A DNA stretch of 64,000 nt from Prosopocoilus inquinatus (lineage: Eukaryota; Arthropoda; Insecta; Coleoptera; Lucanidae). The first letter of the stretch is position 1; each line of letters opens with the position of its first letter. Shown here one piece after another: positions 46,058 through 56,623 of this stretch. The position numbers were made by a program, and so were the translations under genes. The notes beneath the pieces were generated by a model, which did no database searches, was not told the origin of the DNA, and saw nothing but the letters and a program-made list of their open reading frames with translations. Where the stretch lies: the NCBI GenBank assembly GCA_036172665.1, contig CM069874.1, positions 26,867,946 to 26,931,945 of the forward strand. Direction: 5' to 3'.

Positions 46058-46390
46058 CTGGGTGGTATCCGAGATACTTTGCATATGAACTCTATGACTA
46101 ATTTTAAGCAAAAATGATTCTATTCACTTTTCCCGAATTCCTAGCGGTTCTTGACATATCAGGGTTTGAAGTTATCAGGTCGTATGGGTAGTTACTAAAG
46201 AGCAAATTACATTGCTGCGACTAGAGAGCTACGTAATTTAATAATTAGCAACTTGGCTGGGATTAGAAAAAAAATGTTTGATTGTCAGTTAGTTAATTGT
46301 CAGAAAAACAAGTGAATAGATTTGCTTTTGCTTAAAATTAGTCATAGATTTAATAAACGAGGTATCTCGGATGCCTTGGCAGCCACCCGG
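46058..46390. mobile_element. mariner-type MITE with CTGGGTGG termini
   Basis: CTGGGTGGTATCCGAGATAC at the left is mirrored by GTATCTCGGATGCC and CCACCCGG at the right. The arms extend about 70 bp (ATGACTAATTTTAAGC and its inverse) and TA flanks both sides. The element is 333 bp with no coding capacity. Confidence 0.8.
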
Positions 46391-46479
46391 TATAATTAGT
46401 TAACAAAACCCCTTAATAAGATGAGCGACTTCGACTACATAGTCAATAATAGTGGACTTATGTGTGTATGTAAACTGTA

Positions 46480-47310
46480 TCCAAGCCATTTAGGCCCAGA
46501 GCTGAGTTATCTTTTTCCCACACTTTTCTATTCTTCGCTATATTTTTCCAGTTGTATATTCTTTTTTCTTTTACATCTTCCATTACTGCGTCGTTCCATT
46601 TTTTTTCCTTGGCTTTCTTTTTTCTTTTTGTTCATAGGTCTTCTGGTTCTTATGGTTTTCACTGATCTCTTGTCTGCCATCCTTTCTAAATGTCCTAACC
46701 TTTGTAATCTTCGTGCTTTAACTATGTTGCCCACCTTCTTTTTCCTGTAGAGTTCATATACTTCTGAGTTTGTTCTTCTTTCCCATATTCCGTTTGTCTT
46801 TTTGCTTTCTAAAATCCTTCAATTTCCTTTCCGATGCTTAGATTTTCTTGCATTTTTTAATCATAACCCAAGTTTCAGCAGCGTATCATTTTTGGCAGTA
46901 CTGCCATTTTGTAAATTCTTATTTTTGTTCTTAAAGAGATATTTTTTGCTCTTAGCATGTTACTTAGACTTCTTGCACACCTATTACTTTTGGCCAATTT
47001 CCAATTTATTTCTGTCTCCTCGTCGCACATGCTCGTCACTAACATCCCAAAGCATGGGTACATTGGTACCAGTACTTGCTCTTTTCTTTATTCACTTCTA
47101 GTCCGTATTTATTTGGTGTTTCCGTTAGAGCTTTTGTGATGCACGCTAATTCTTTTTTTTTGACTTCCCATCAGAGCTACGTCGTCCACATATGCTAAAA
47201 TCTAGTGGCTTCTTTCCAGTAGTGTTCCCGTTCTATTTATGTTACTCTTCCTTATGTTCACTAAGTTAAATAGTATCGTTGATAAGTATATATAGGAGAA
47301 ATATATTTTG
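46480..47310 (-). pseudogene. non-LTR retrotransposon, RT palm to C-terminus
   Basis: Reading down the minus strand: NINRTGTLLE, then ILAYVDDVALMGSQKKK (47215-47150) with the catalytic YxDD box. A frame with KALTETPNKYGLEV follows, then TSMCDEETEINWKLAKSNRC and SLSNMLRAKNISLRTKIRIYK (47035-46890). The last recognisable part is ARRLQRLGHLERMADKRSVKT with a basic tail (46725-46530). This order is typical of the C-terminal half of craniofacial/RTE-style insect LINEs. Frames change at least three times. The endonuclease and the first RT half are missing here. A matching RT piece at 48149-48264 may come from the same family. Confidence 0.75.
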
Positions 47311-47761
47311 CGCGGTTCAAATTCTAGTGAAGCGGGCAATGTAAAATATTAGACCGTAACGTGTAAACAAACGCGAGGGCTGCGGAGACAATTAACGCCG
47401 CTACAGCAATGATGTTACTCAGTATAACAAAAAACAGAGCAATATTGCCGCAATAAAAAATTACAGTTGTGTAATCAACTCTTCTTGTTTAAATGTGTAA
47501 AGATATTCAGAGTAAGTAATTGACCAGTTGTACCTCGACCGGCGGACTTTATTGCGACATTGCGTCATATAGTAAGAACGCCGTAAATTATTTTCACTGT
47601 CCCACACAATGTGCCTCTTCGATACATTTTTACGGCGCTACTGAAACGATGGCGTGGACTTATTCAAATCCTATGCTTATTGATAAGAGATCACCGTGAC
47701 GTAACCCTTTTTCCCTACATTGAACTCTTCTGTTATGTGTCCCTTGACTTTTACTACACTA
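47311..47761. other. no gene recognised
   Basis: 450 bp of unassigned DNA between the LINE and the retrozyme copy. Confidence 0.4.
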
Positions 47762-48057
47762 ACTATAACTTTTAAAAATTTTTTTATGCAAATCGTTTTT
47801 GACTGCAGTGAAAACCTCGAGCAGCCTCTGGACAGCTGTTTCAGCCCTGCTTGGGGCTTCTTCAGCAGAGACGTAGCTCGACATTCCCACTGCAGACCAA
47901 AAACGACTTGCCCAATTTATTCGCAAATGCGATGTAAGAATGATGAACAGATAAAATAGCGACATCTTACTATCGCTTTTTGACCTGACATTGCAGTAGG
48001 ATAGACAAATTGATTGGGATTTGCTCCTAATAAGTCCCCCATGCATGGGGGACTTAT
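47762..48057 (-). repeat. retrozyme-like repeat, dispersed copy 2
   Basis: Nearly one full unit of the 311-bp family with an intact hammerhead on the minus strand. It ends in a perfect 32-bp palindrome centred on CCCCCATGCATGGGGG (about 48028-48059). Confidence 0.85.
47824..47872 (-). ncRNA. hammerhead ribozyme (retrozyme consensus)
   Basis: Identical in its core to 20253-20301: stem I GTCTCTG/CAGAGGC, CTGAAGA, AGCCC/GGGCT, GAAA, ACAGCTGT, C17 at 47831. Predicted cleavage lies between 47831 and 47830. Confidence 0.85.
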
Positions 48058-48077
48058 TAAAGTTTTTTTATAATAAA

Positions 48078-48612
48078 CCGTTTAAATTCACATAATAAAA
48101 CCACTGTTAACTTTCGCATAAGAATGCCAGATTCAAACTTGCATACTTTTTATTGACTTTAAAGGTGCATATGAGATGGTAAATAGGAACATGTTACTGA
48201 AAGCCTTAAGAGAACAAGAATTTCCGGACAAAATGGTAAATTTAATCCAGATAACCTTAAAAGTTATAAACAGATAAAATAGCGACATCTTACTATCGCT
48301 TTTTGACCTGACATTGCAGTAGGATAGACAAATTGAAGCGGGATTTGCTCCTAATAAGTCCCCCATGCATGGGGGACTTATTAGGAGCAAATCCCAAAAC
48401 AATTTGTCTATCCTACTGCAATGTCAGGTCAAAAAGCGATAGTAAGATGTCGCTATTTTATCTGTTTATAACTTTTAAGGTTATCTGGATTAAATTTACC
48501 ATTTTGTCCGGAAATTCTTGTTCTCTTAAGGCTTTCAGTAACATGTTCCTATTTACCATCTCATATGCACCTTTAAAGTTAACAGTGGTTTTATTATGTG
48601 AATTTAAACGGT
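48078..48612. repeat. large palindrome centred at 48367/48368
   Basis: The left arm 48156-48367 is mirrored base by base by 48368-48579, with a small mismatched block (GAAGC against TTTTG). Beyond this the left arm has about 44 extra bases. The mirror then resumes for about 36 bp (AAACCGTTTAAATTCAC, AATAAAACCACTGTTAAC). The inner part of each arm is retrozyme-family sequence without the ribozyme; the outer part is LINE RT coding sequence. The centre is again CCCCCATGCATGGGGG. Confidence 0.85.
48149..48264 (+). pseudogene. LINE RT fragment, mirrored at 48471-48590
   Basis: The plus strand reads LFIDFKGAYEMVNRNMLLK, then ALREQEFPDKMVNLIQITLK: RT motif A (F-x-D-F-x-x-A-Y) and the helix after it. 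The palindrome's right arm carries the same stretch on the minus strand. It is truncated on both sides. Confidence 0.75.
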
Positions 48613-50339
48613 GTTTCCTGAAGACTTCTTAGTAGTAATTACCAGTGATTATTGAAGAAATTATTAATGGGAACTTAGGGTTCGATTAATTTTTATTTCA
48701 ATGCACAACATGATATACTTAATAAACTAATTTATTGAAAGCCGAATACAAAACATTTAAAGACTAATTTATTTATAACATAAACTGAGCGTAATGTTCA
48801 CAATCTATCGCGTTCCTTCCTCTGCCGAGCGTTTAAGATATGCCGGTGTTATACCAGAGTACTCTGAGAAAATTCTGGAGCGCGCAGACAGACAAATAAA
48901 ATATCTTATTTTATTAAAGATTATTTTGCAATGTAGCGAGCGAATCCTGGAAGGCAATTGCAATTGTTGTCAGATGTGCTTGCAAAAGTAATTATTAATC
49001 TCCAATCCTAGGTTGTACATATAACAAACGTGGTTTATTTTAGCTCTTCACTTATCCTAGCAATTTAGCGAACTTTTAAATACCCTGTATAGATAGTTAA
49101 TGTAGTACTACTGTAAATGGCGAATTTTGCTCTCGATGGAAATAATAAAAGAAAGATAATAGAATTTGGTATTTTTTCTTTGATCATCATTTAAAGCGGT
49201 TTATTATTGATTTATCAAATAAAATTACTGTTAGTAAAAATATTACCTTACTGTTCGTTCAAATGTTTTTGAGTGTTGAGACCTCAAAAAGCAAAATTTA
49301 AAATCGTTGACATTTTATTAAATTTATAGAAAAAATATTTTTTTGACTTCGATTCTAAACTATAACTATTACTGTTAAAGTATTCATGTCTTCTCTGTTT
49401 AATATGTTCAGTTGATTTATGTTTTCCGGAACATTGTAATTAACTTACATTAACTGTACGGATCAGTTAAAAAAACGGAATGAATTTTTTGTACTTGTTC
49501 TAAAAACTTAACTCATCTACGTCACACTCAAACACATTGCAAATGAATTCTAAATTGAAAAAAGAGCTTTTTCCAACGTACGAGGTAAAAGCACGCTGCT
49601 GCTTTCTCATACATTTTCACGACTCCAAAGCTTTGGACGTTTCAGAGCGAAATTCTCTGCGTTAATTAAAGAAAATTGCCACTGTAACAAACGAAGGTGC
49701 TAATGATTTATAACGACGAATCGAAAGAGTGCCTCGTGCTGTGTTATTCCGCCAGACTTGCTAATGCTGCTTTATCGGCGATAACTGTGGACCATTTTAT
49801 ATGGCTCGTTATTTTTAAACGATCGCGCGCTCGTAAAATTCTGGCTTTGATATCCACCCCTTCGGCCAATGAAGCTAATGAACCACCTCCAATCTACATT
49901 AGCCCGCATGCTTTGCTCTGGTGCTGTTAAAGCTGAGGATGAACTAATTTATATAACGGAGGCGGTAACTATGTCGTTAAGGGTTCGTTTTTTATCAGTA
50001 AATATGACGACGGGTTTTATTTTATTAAAGATGTATGCGAATAAAGTGAATATACTACCAAACGGTTATTCTTGAAAAGACCAATCAAAAAGACTGGGGA
50101 AAGAATAGACTCATCACAAAACATGTTTTTGTGCCACTCGTTATAATTGTTAAAATTATCCAAACACCTTATTGCATTAGACGAAAACAAAAATACACAG
50201 TTTTAAAAGCGTACCTGCAACAAGCGTTTTTTACACAGAAAATCGAAGTCATAAAATCGTTGAAATTGAAATGAATATACCGTTGACTGTTTCACATCTT
50301 GAGTAAAAGTAATATTAAAAATCTAAAATAGTAAAGGAG
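48613..50339. other. no gene recognised
   Basis: About 1.7 kb of AT-rich sequence. Short open frames (48794-48991, 49697-49930, 49869-50075) show no family motif. Nothing repeat-like was recognised. Confidence 0.4.
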
Positions 50340-50725
50340 ACTGTGGTTTAAGAGGTAATTGAAATTAACCTCTGCCCACAATAATCTTTATATCCGTAGA
50401 TACGTATTTCGGCAACTAATAACACTGAGAAAATAATAAAAATGTTAAACCTAACAAAAATCTAATCATCCTAAAAGATATATATGTCTAAATGTAAGTA
50501 AATATAAATGAATACGTAAAAATCTAAAATATACTATATATGTTATGTATAAATCGGAAAAAAAATATATGTGAACAATTATAATTAACTGTTAGAAAAC
50601 CTTATAAATAAGAGCTACCCAAACAACACGGAAATGCGGAAATAACTAGTCCAAAGACCCGAAAAAACTTCTTATTCTAACGAATAAATAAGTATATAAT
50701 TCCCTGTTATTTGATACCTAAAATT
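50340..50725 (-). mobile_element. Penelope-like element terminal repeat, inverted
   Basis: Reverse-complement match to 61845-62272 (TTATTTGATACCT, AAATAAGAGCTA, GTTAAACCTAACAAAAATCTAAT, read as separate blocks). Its hammerhead-like part (50391-50427) has lost the CTGAAGA side. It lies immediately upstream of the GIY-YIG frame in the opposite orientation, an arrangement known for PLE termini. Confidence 0.65.
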
Positions 50726-50765
50726 AAATTTAACAGCAACTTCATCTCTAGGAAAATTTGTTAAA

Positions 50766-51020
50766 ATGCCTTTCGATCCGTTTTGCACCAAAGGTTTAAA
50801 AAATATTTTTAAAACCCAAAACTTACGATTAGGTTTTTCAACTAACAATACCATAAAGAATTTATTGGGAAACCCGAAAGATAAAGTTCATGTTGAACAG
50901 AAATCTGGAATTTATGAAATTAAGTGTAACGAATGTACTAGTAAATATATTGGACAAACAAAAAGAAATATACTAACACATTTTAAAGAACATTTAAGTC
51001 ACTACAAGTACAATAGGTAA
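50766..51020 (+). pseudogene. Penelope-like element GIY-YIG endonuclease fragment
   Basis: PLE proteins end in a GIY-YIG single-strand-nicking endonuclease. This 84-codon frame has TKGLKNIFKTQNLRLGFSTNN (the conserved stretch before the domain), then KSGIYEIKCNECTSKYIGQT with the GIY and YIG signature halves and the CxxC between them. RNILTHFKEHLSHY follows, with the domain's helix. The usual Arg of the helix is present (KRN). The frame then stops directly at a hammerhead-like relic (51012-51056), so the C-terminal part of the endonuclease is missing. No RT precedes it. Frame and motifs are well preserved, so it is younger than the PLE remnant at 28.3-29.5 kb. Confidence 0.8.
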
Positions 51021-51056
51021 CGTACTGAAGATGGCAGGAAATACGTATCTACAGAT
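51012..51056 (+). ncRNA. PLE hammerhead-like motif, stem II deleted
   Basis: CGTACTGAAGATGGCAG is followed directly by GAAATACGTATCTACAG. The loop and 3' half of stem II are gone compared with 62183-62236, so it cannot fold as a ribozyme. Confidence 0.6.
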
Positions 51057-51349
51057 ATAAAAATTATTGTGTGGGCGGAGGTTAATTTCAATTATTAAAA
51101 ATCTTCTTTTTTTAGAAATATTAGACCGCAGAAAATTGTGTCTGGGGATAAAGAGATACATTTTGTAAATGCGTAATAAAATTTTGTGTAATATGTCCAA
51201 CAACTGCAAATTGTAACATTTCTTTAATTTTCTCATCTTGAATAACTACTCTTTTTAGCCACACTAAAAGTTACTTACTGGCTGTATCTTGCTTGTATTT
51301 AGTTATCGAACATGCATAAACTGTTGGCGTAAAAACTTGAAATAGACTT

Positions 51350-51645
51350 AAAAAATTTTTGTTGCAAATCGTTTTTAATTGCAGTGAAAACCTCGTGAAA
51401 ACGTAGCTCGAAAATCCCACTGCAAACCAAAAACGACTCGACTAATTTATTTTGCGAATAAATTGGTCAAGTCGTTTTTGGTTTGCAAATTTTTTTTAAA
51501 TCTTTCATTATGCTTTGACAGCAAGCATGGCCACCCTGCATGTGGTAAACTTATTATGTAGTAAACCCGCTTCAATTTGTCTGTCCTACTGCAATGTTAG
51601 GTCAAAAGGGGATCGTAGAATGTCGCTGTTTTATCTATTTAAAAT
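51350..51645. repeat. retrozyme-like repeat, degenerate copy
   Basis: Blocks AAATCGTTTTTAATTGCAGTG, GCAAACCAAAAACGACT, TTATGCTTTGACAGCAAGC and GTCGCTGTTTTATCTATTT belong to the family. They are rearranged, with an inverted pair (51425-51490), and the ribozyme segment is deleted. Confidence 0.7.
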
Positions 51646-52181
51646 AGACTGTTATAATTGATAGTAACTACAGCAACCAATTTTACACCCCTTTAAATTT
51701 AACAATTTTTTTCCAGAATAAGCCCCATTGTGTATTAAGTTTTTTGACAACTGTTTGCAAGTGTATTAACTACTACGAGATTAATTTAATTACGTTTTCA
51801 AAAAGTCTGCAAATGGGAAATATGTATTGACTGTACAACGACCAAGCAATTACAATTATTCAGTTGCTTTAATAAAAAATATACGCACACGTTCATTTTG
51901 CTAGACTTTCTGCACACGTGTGTTAACATTTTTTCCGCTATGAAGAACGTTAAAGAACGCCACACACAAAGCGAATATTATTATGATACGTATAATAAAG
52001 ACCCCTCTCCTTTAAATAAATTGCTCTAAATTGCATATCACCACTGTGATCGCTGCATAAATAATTGAATAAAAATGATCTGTTTGTTTACCTGGAAAAG
52101 CAGGAGTTCAAGTGCAAGCGTACTTATTCCAATTTTATACGGGGTGACTATAATAGTTATGTAAAGCATAAAACTTGTAAT
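51646..52181. other. no gene recognised
   Basis: AT-rich spacer without recognisable features. Confidence 0.4.
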
Positions 52182-52390
52182 ATAATAAGTGGTAATAATT
52201 GAGCTCATATGTCGTCAACAAAAAATTAATAATTTTCGAGAAAAATCGCAGTTGAATTTTTTTCGAAATTGTTTGAGAACCACTGGCTAGTTGAAAATCT
52301 TTCCAAAAAGTTTACAACTACGATTTTCTCGAAAACTATTAACTTTTTGTTAAGGACATATAAGTTCAATCGTTAGCATTTATAGTGATA
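52182..52390. mobile_element. foldback element
   Basis: The left arm (TGAGCTCATATGTCGTCAAC, TTAATAATTTTCGAGAAAAA) is mirrored by TTTTCTCGAAAACTATTAA and GTTAAGGACATATAAGTTCA. It is about 209 bp, almost entirely palindromic. One arm also occurs at 17522-17640. Confidence 0.75.
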
Positions 52391-52530
52391 TTAGGCCCAG
52401 TTTTAAAATGACGGTTTAACTTTAAGCCAAAACTTAAATCCTTCACAACAGTTGTTGAAATAATGGTCGCTAAGGGTTTAAACCTCAGCTCAAATTTGAG
52501 CTGCAATTTTAAACTTGGCCTTAGACCTAA
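52391..52530. mobile_element. palindromic MITE abutting the foldback element
   Basis: TTAGGCCCAGTTTTAAAATG at the left is mirrored by CAATTTTAAACTTGGCC with CTAA at the right. The inner TCAAATTTGA is itself palindromic. About 140 bp, noncoding. It begins exactly where the foldback element ends. Confidence 0.6.
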
Positions 52531-52823
52531 GTTCGAAATTGATCACTCCTTCACTGGGTAACTGATTCTGATGATGATTTCATTGAGAAATTGCAACAAG
52601 TAGTAGGCGGAGGGGAGAAAGTGTATTGGCGATGAATGAAAGAGCAGGCAACCAAAATGAAATGGGCAATGGGCAACCAAAATTAAGTATTAAAAAAAAC
52701 ACTAATGGAGACAGAATAATAGATATATCTATATCTAAAAGATAACTTATGAATAATACGAATGCAAGAAATAAAATATCCTGCAAGTTTCTGTGACACA
52801 TTGAAACGAACATTTTCTTAAGG

Positions 52824-53830
52824 CTAATATGTTTTACTAATTTGTTTAGTTAAGTAATTCTCATGCAAATCGAACACCAAATGTCTAACTGTGGATACAC
52901 TTTGAAGGGAAATCACTATAGCTTTACTGCATTCATTTGCATTTTTAGTGCTAAACTCTACGAACTGAGATTTAGTTTCGTTTAGCAATAATTGATTTTC
53001 TTGAAGCCACTTTTTCATATCCTCAACCGTATTATCACCCACAATTGAAAGTATCTCAACATCTTTTCCATAATTATCCAAAACAGTGTCATCTGCATAC
53101 ATTATGAGATTGAAGAGCATAACTTCAAAAGGGTCTAAGTTCCAAAAAGATGTTTAGAAGTTATTAAGAAAGCTGATTGACTAAGTCTTAAACGCACATA
53201 CAGATATCGCCAGCTATGATTCATTTATTACACTTTTTATTTAGCCACAGGTACTTAGACCATTTTGCATGACATTGGGCTTTGCTCATAGACCCACTTG
53301 CTGTGAAAAGATACATTTTTTATTTTTTGGCACTTAGACCCTTTTGAAGTTATGGTCTTCAATTATTAGCAGCATTTAGGTTTAATCATAATTTCTGTAA
53401 AGGTTAAACAATACTGGTCCCAATATAAACCCCTGAGGGACACCTTTGTAAATATCAAGCGACAAAGATGTACTACATTTATCTAAATATCTTTCTACTG
53501 TCTGTGATCTGCCTTGTAGATATGATGACAACCAATTATAACTAACTCCACAAATGCCGTAATAATACATTTTATCTAATAATCGCTTTTGTTCGACGAG
53601 ATCAAAACCCTTGCTTAGATCACAGAAAATAGCTGTTGTCTTATTGCAAGCGTCTCTGTTATAATACCTCAAATTCAATAACTACGGAAAGAAACATTGT
53701 GCTATCGCATCCATCCCTAAGAATAAAAGATCCGGTGTTAGGAAAATCTTGTACTTCAAAGTATTTGTTAAAACAGTTCGCAGTATCTGTTGGTTCAGTG
53801 ACTAACAGAATATTGTACAAGTTGTCAGAG
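52824..53830 (-). pseudogene. jockey-like LINE reverse transcriptase, internally deleted and interrupted
   Basis: Down the minus strand: TDTANCFNKYFEVQDFPNT and STMFLSVVIEFEVL (about 53830-53670), the N-terminal RT segment. After a deletion of the fingers come TTAIFCDLSKGFDLVEQK (motif A), WLSSYLQGRSQTV and YKGVPQGFILGPVLFNLY (53640-53400). A MITE interrupts the gene here. It resumes LFNLIMYADDTVL (catalytic YADD, about 53110), WLQENQLLLNETKSQFV and VSTVRHLVFDLHENYL, ending near 52824. Two stops lie just before the MITE. The jockey group is the best match. Confidence 0.8.
53122..53350. mobile_element. MITE inserted in the RT pseudogene
   Basis: Perfect inverted termini ACTTCAAAAGGGTCTAAGT / ACTTAGACCCTTTTGAAGT are flanked by TA on both sides (53120-53121 and 53351-53352), pointing to Tc1/mariner-type mobilisation. 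The element is 229 bp. The interior carries further ACTTAGACC and TAGACCCACTTG echoes. It separates the motif-B and YADD parts of the RT. Confidence 0.85.
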
Positions 53831-53839
53831 TAAAAAAGA

Positions 53840-55500
53840 CTAAGAACATTACTTCGTATAAAGATAAATCTGAAGTGGAAGAGAATAGAAAAACTTGAAA
53901 AGAGAAGTGAAAAAATTCTAGAAAGGATAAAAAGCTCGAAATAAAAAAAACTGCATACCGAAAAAGGCACAGAAAAAGTGGCGGAACAGTGAAATAAAAT
54001 CAGGGATAAAAATTAAAAAACTCACGTGGAAAAAATACTTGAATGCAAGAAATATAGAAGATGGGGAACAAAACAAGAGGCATAGATAAAATTCGGTAAA
54101 AGAATAACTGAAAGTTATAAAAGTAATCAAAATTATTTTCTGAAAACCCGAAACAACAAAGACAGAAGGAAAAATATAATACGGAAAATATAAAAAGAAA
54201 GACGGAAACATAACAGAATACCAAGTAATAGAACGACGGAAGCAATATTTTGAATAATTAGCAGAGACTTAAGGTAACATGGAGACTCAAGAAAAGGTAA
54301 AAATTGAAAGAAATCGATTTAAACGAGAAGACGAAGTTACAGGAGCCGTAGAAAAATTAAAATTAGGAAAACACCCGGGGTGAACAATATAACACTGGAA
54401 GTGATAAAGTGCATGGGGAAAAATAATACAAAAAAGAGTGAATAGACTAATGAAAACCACTAAATATCTTGATAGTACAATGTAGGACTACTACTTCCAA
54501 TATACAAAAGGGAGATAAAAGAGAATGCGTAAATTATAGAACAATAATCCTAACAAGTGACAAGCAAAAGTATTTATTAGAATTGTTGAAGAAACTGAAA
54601 GAAATACACTTGAGAAAACCATCGAAGTGTCACCAAGCAGCTTTAGGAGAGAAGAAATCGCCCAAAATTCATGATGAGACAAGCCAGTGATAAACTAATT
54701 GACAAGAATAAAAATTGCACATTTGCTTCAAACATGAAAAATGCTTCCGATAGGATTCATAGAGAAGATTTATAGAAGACTTTGGGGAAAAGAAACGTAG
54801 ATAGAAAGACATGCAGTAAAAGAAGCAAAAGAAGAGTTGAAGTCATTAAAATTAATATACCCACAGATGGAGCAAACGGAAGTAAGCGAACTTATGTGCG
54901 CAGACAAAATGGTTTAATAGCACATATAGAAAAGAATTTAAATTTAACTTAGTAAAGATAGAAAGAAAAATTAGGAAAATAAATGCAAAAAGTAACTTTA
55001 GAGAAAACAAAAAGTAGGATAGTAGCAAGGGATCATAGAAAATGTACAAATACAGGCAAGCAAATAGAGCAAGTTGATAGTTGCATGTATTTAGGATCCA
55101 TCATTGAATGTAATGGTAAAATAAGCAAGGAAATAAAAGACAGATGGTTAAAAATAGGCTGAATGTTTAATACGATGAAAACGACAAAAAAGTAGGAAGA
55201 CAGCAGTTGAACATGGACCCTAGCGGAAAGACATTAAACACCACGAAATAAATGCAATGGAGATGAAGTTAGATAGATAGAATATAAAAATTAGAAGCGG
55301 CATGATAATACTGACACATTTTGGAAAAACCTACAGATTAAAACCGTAAATTTGTAGATAACAGAAGAACAATTGAAATGGTTTGGACATGTAAGTCGTA
55401 TAAAAATTACAGGAAGATATGGAGAGAAATATAAAAGACCACTACAAGAACAAAGAAATTTTTAAATAACTTACAAGTATACCGAAAACACTAACCTAAG
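53840..55500 (+). pseudogene. non-LTR retrotransposon, near full RT length, heavily decayed
   Basis: Scattered plus-strand motifs occur in the correct order: ERRKQYFE (about 54237), DEVTGAVEKLKLGKHPG (about 54330), KGDKRECVNYRTIILTS (about 54507), KTIEVSPSSFRREE (about 54615). Then come VDSCMYLGSIIECNGKISKEI (about 55070) and EEQLKWFGHVSRIK (about 55365). They are the RT and C-terminal landmarks of RTE/CR1-like insect LINEs. Stops and frameshifts occur every few dozen codons, so it is old. The sequence is strikingly purine-rich. An (ATT)n tail at 55527-55546 is consistent with a LINE 3' end. Confidence 0.75.
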
Positions 55501-55546
55501 ACAATATTCATGTTCGATAAAACTAATTATTATTATTATTCTTAGT

Positions 55547-56623
55547 TTAGATTACATCTGTGTATCGTTAATGATTATAGTCCCAATTTTTATGATCCCA
55601 ACTGAACAACAGGCTGCAAGCTATTGAAATTGTTACTAAATTTAAATTTGATGTCCAAAAATCCTGTATTACTTACATCAAAGCCAGTCCGAAACGGAAC
55701 GCTTTCATCATTGTTGTAAAATTTCGCGAGCCAATTATGAAGTTGAATTCTTTCATTCATTGTCACTTTCTTGTGCGACTTTATCAGACTTGACATAAAT
55801 TGAAAAAGCTTTCAGTGGTACCAATAGCATAAGAATTTCCTGTCTGTCAGCGCCAGAGAATTTTATCCCTTACAAAACGGAATTTCGACGTTATACTCAA
55901 TTACTCCCGTTACATTAACTAATTTATGAGGAAGTAAAAAGCGGTATTGATTCGATGTGAGTTCTTTGGGAGCATTCAAAAGGCTAATGACGATTCTCCG
56001 ATGTTTAAGTATTGAAATTATGAATTGAAGAACTTTTCATAAAATCGAGTTGCTTTTAGAAAAGAAATAAATTAAGGCTGTCGATTTTCAAATTTAATTC
56101 TGGAATTAAAAATTATCGGTTGTACATAATACATTCATTCATGCTGTATAAGCTCATATTCCGCTTAGAGGACGTTATTCCTGTCGCCATAAAATCGCAA
56201 CGAATTTACTCGTATATCTCGTTCTCAATTTTATTGCGTCTTGCTTTGTGCTCGTGCACAGACGTGTTCTGATTTTTTCGCTCCAGCTTTACCCAAATCA
56301 TAATCACGTTCAGGCTCCAGTACAAAATATAGCCGGTTTAACGCTGTTTTAAATAACTGTTTGAATTTTCGTGTATGTACATGCACGTTCTGATACTATT
56401 AAAGGAAAACTGAAATAATTTATAATTACTAAAATTCACAATGGAAAATGAATTTCAAAAAAGAAAAACGTTTTGTTCAATTTTCTTGGCTTACGGCCAG
56501 TTACTATGCAGCCAATCGTAACTATACCGGAACTTTATAATTGACTGTACCCCTCGTACTCAAATTATCCAAGTGAATTAGTCTTGTTTGTACAGCATTT
56601 GAGAAAAGTAATTTTGTGTAAAC
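55547..56623. other. no gene recognised
   Basis: AT-rich spacer between the LINE and mariner copy 1. The last about 60 bp (CAGCATTTGAGAAAAGTAAT) are mariner 5' untranslated sequence, shared with copy 2. Confidence 0.45.

Noticed and set aside
45698..46111. 137-codon minus-strand open frame
   Set aside because: It overlaps a MITE terminus and has no motif.
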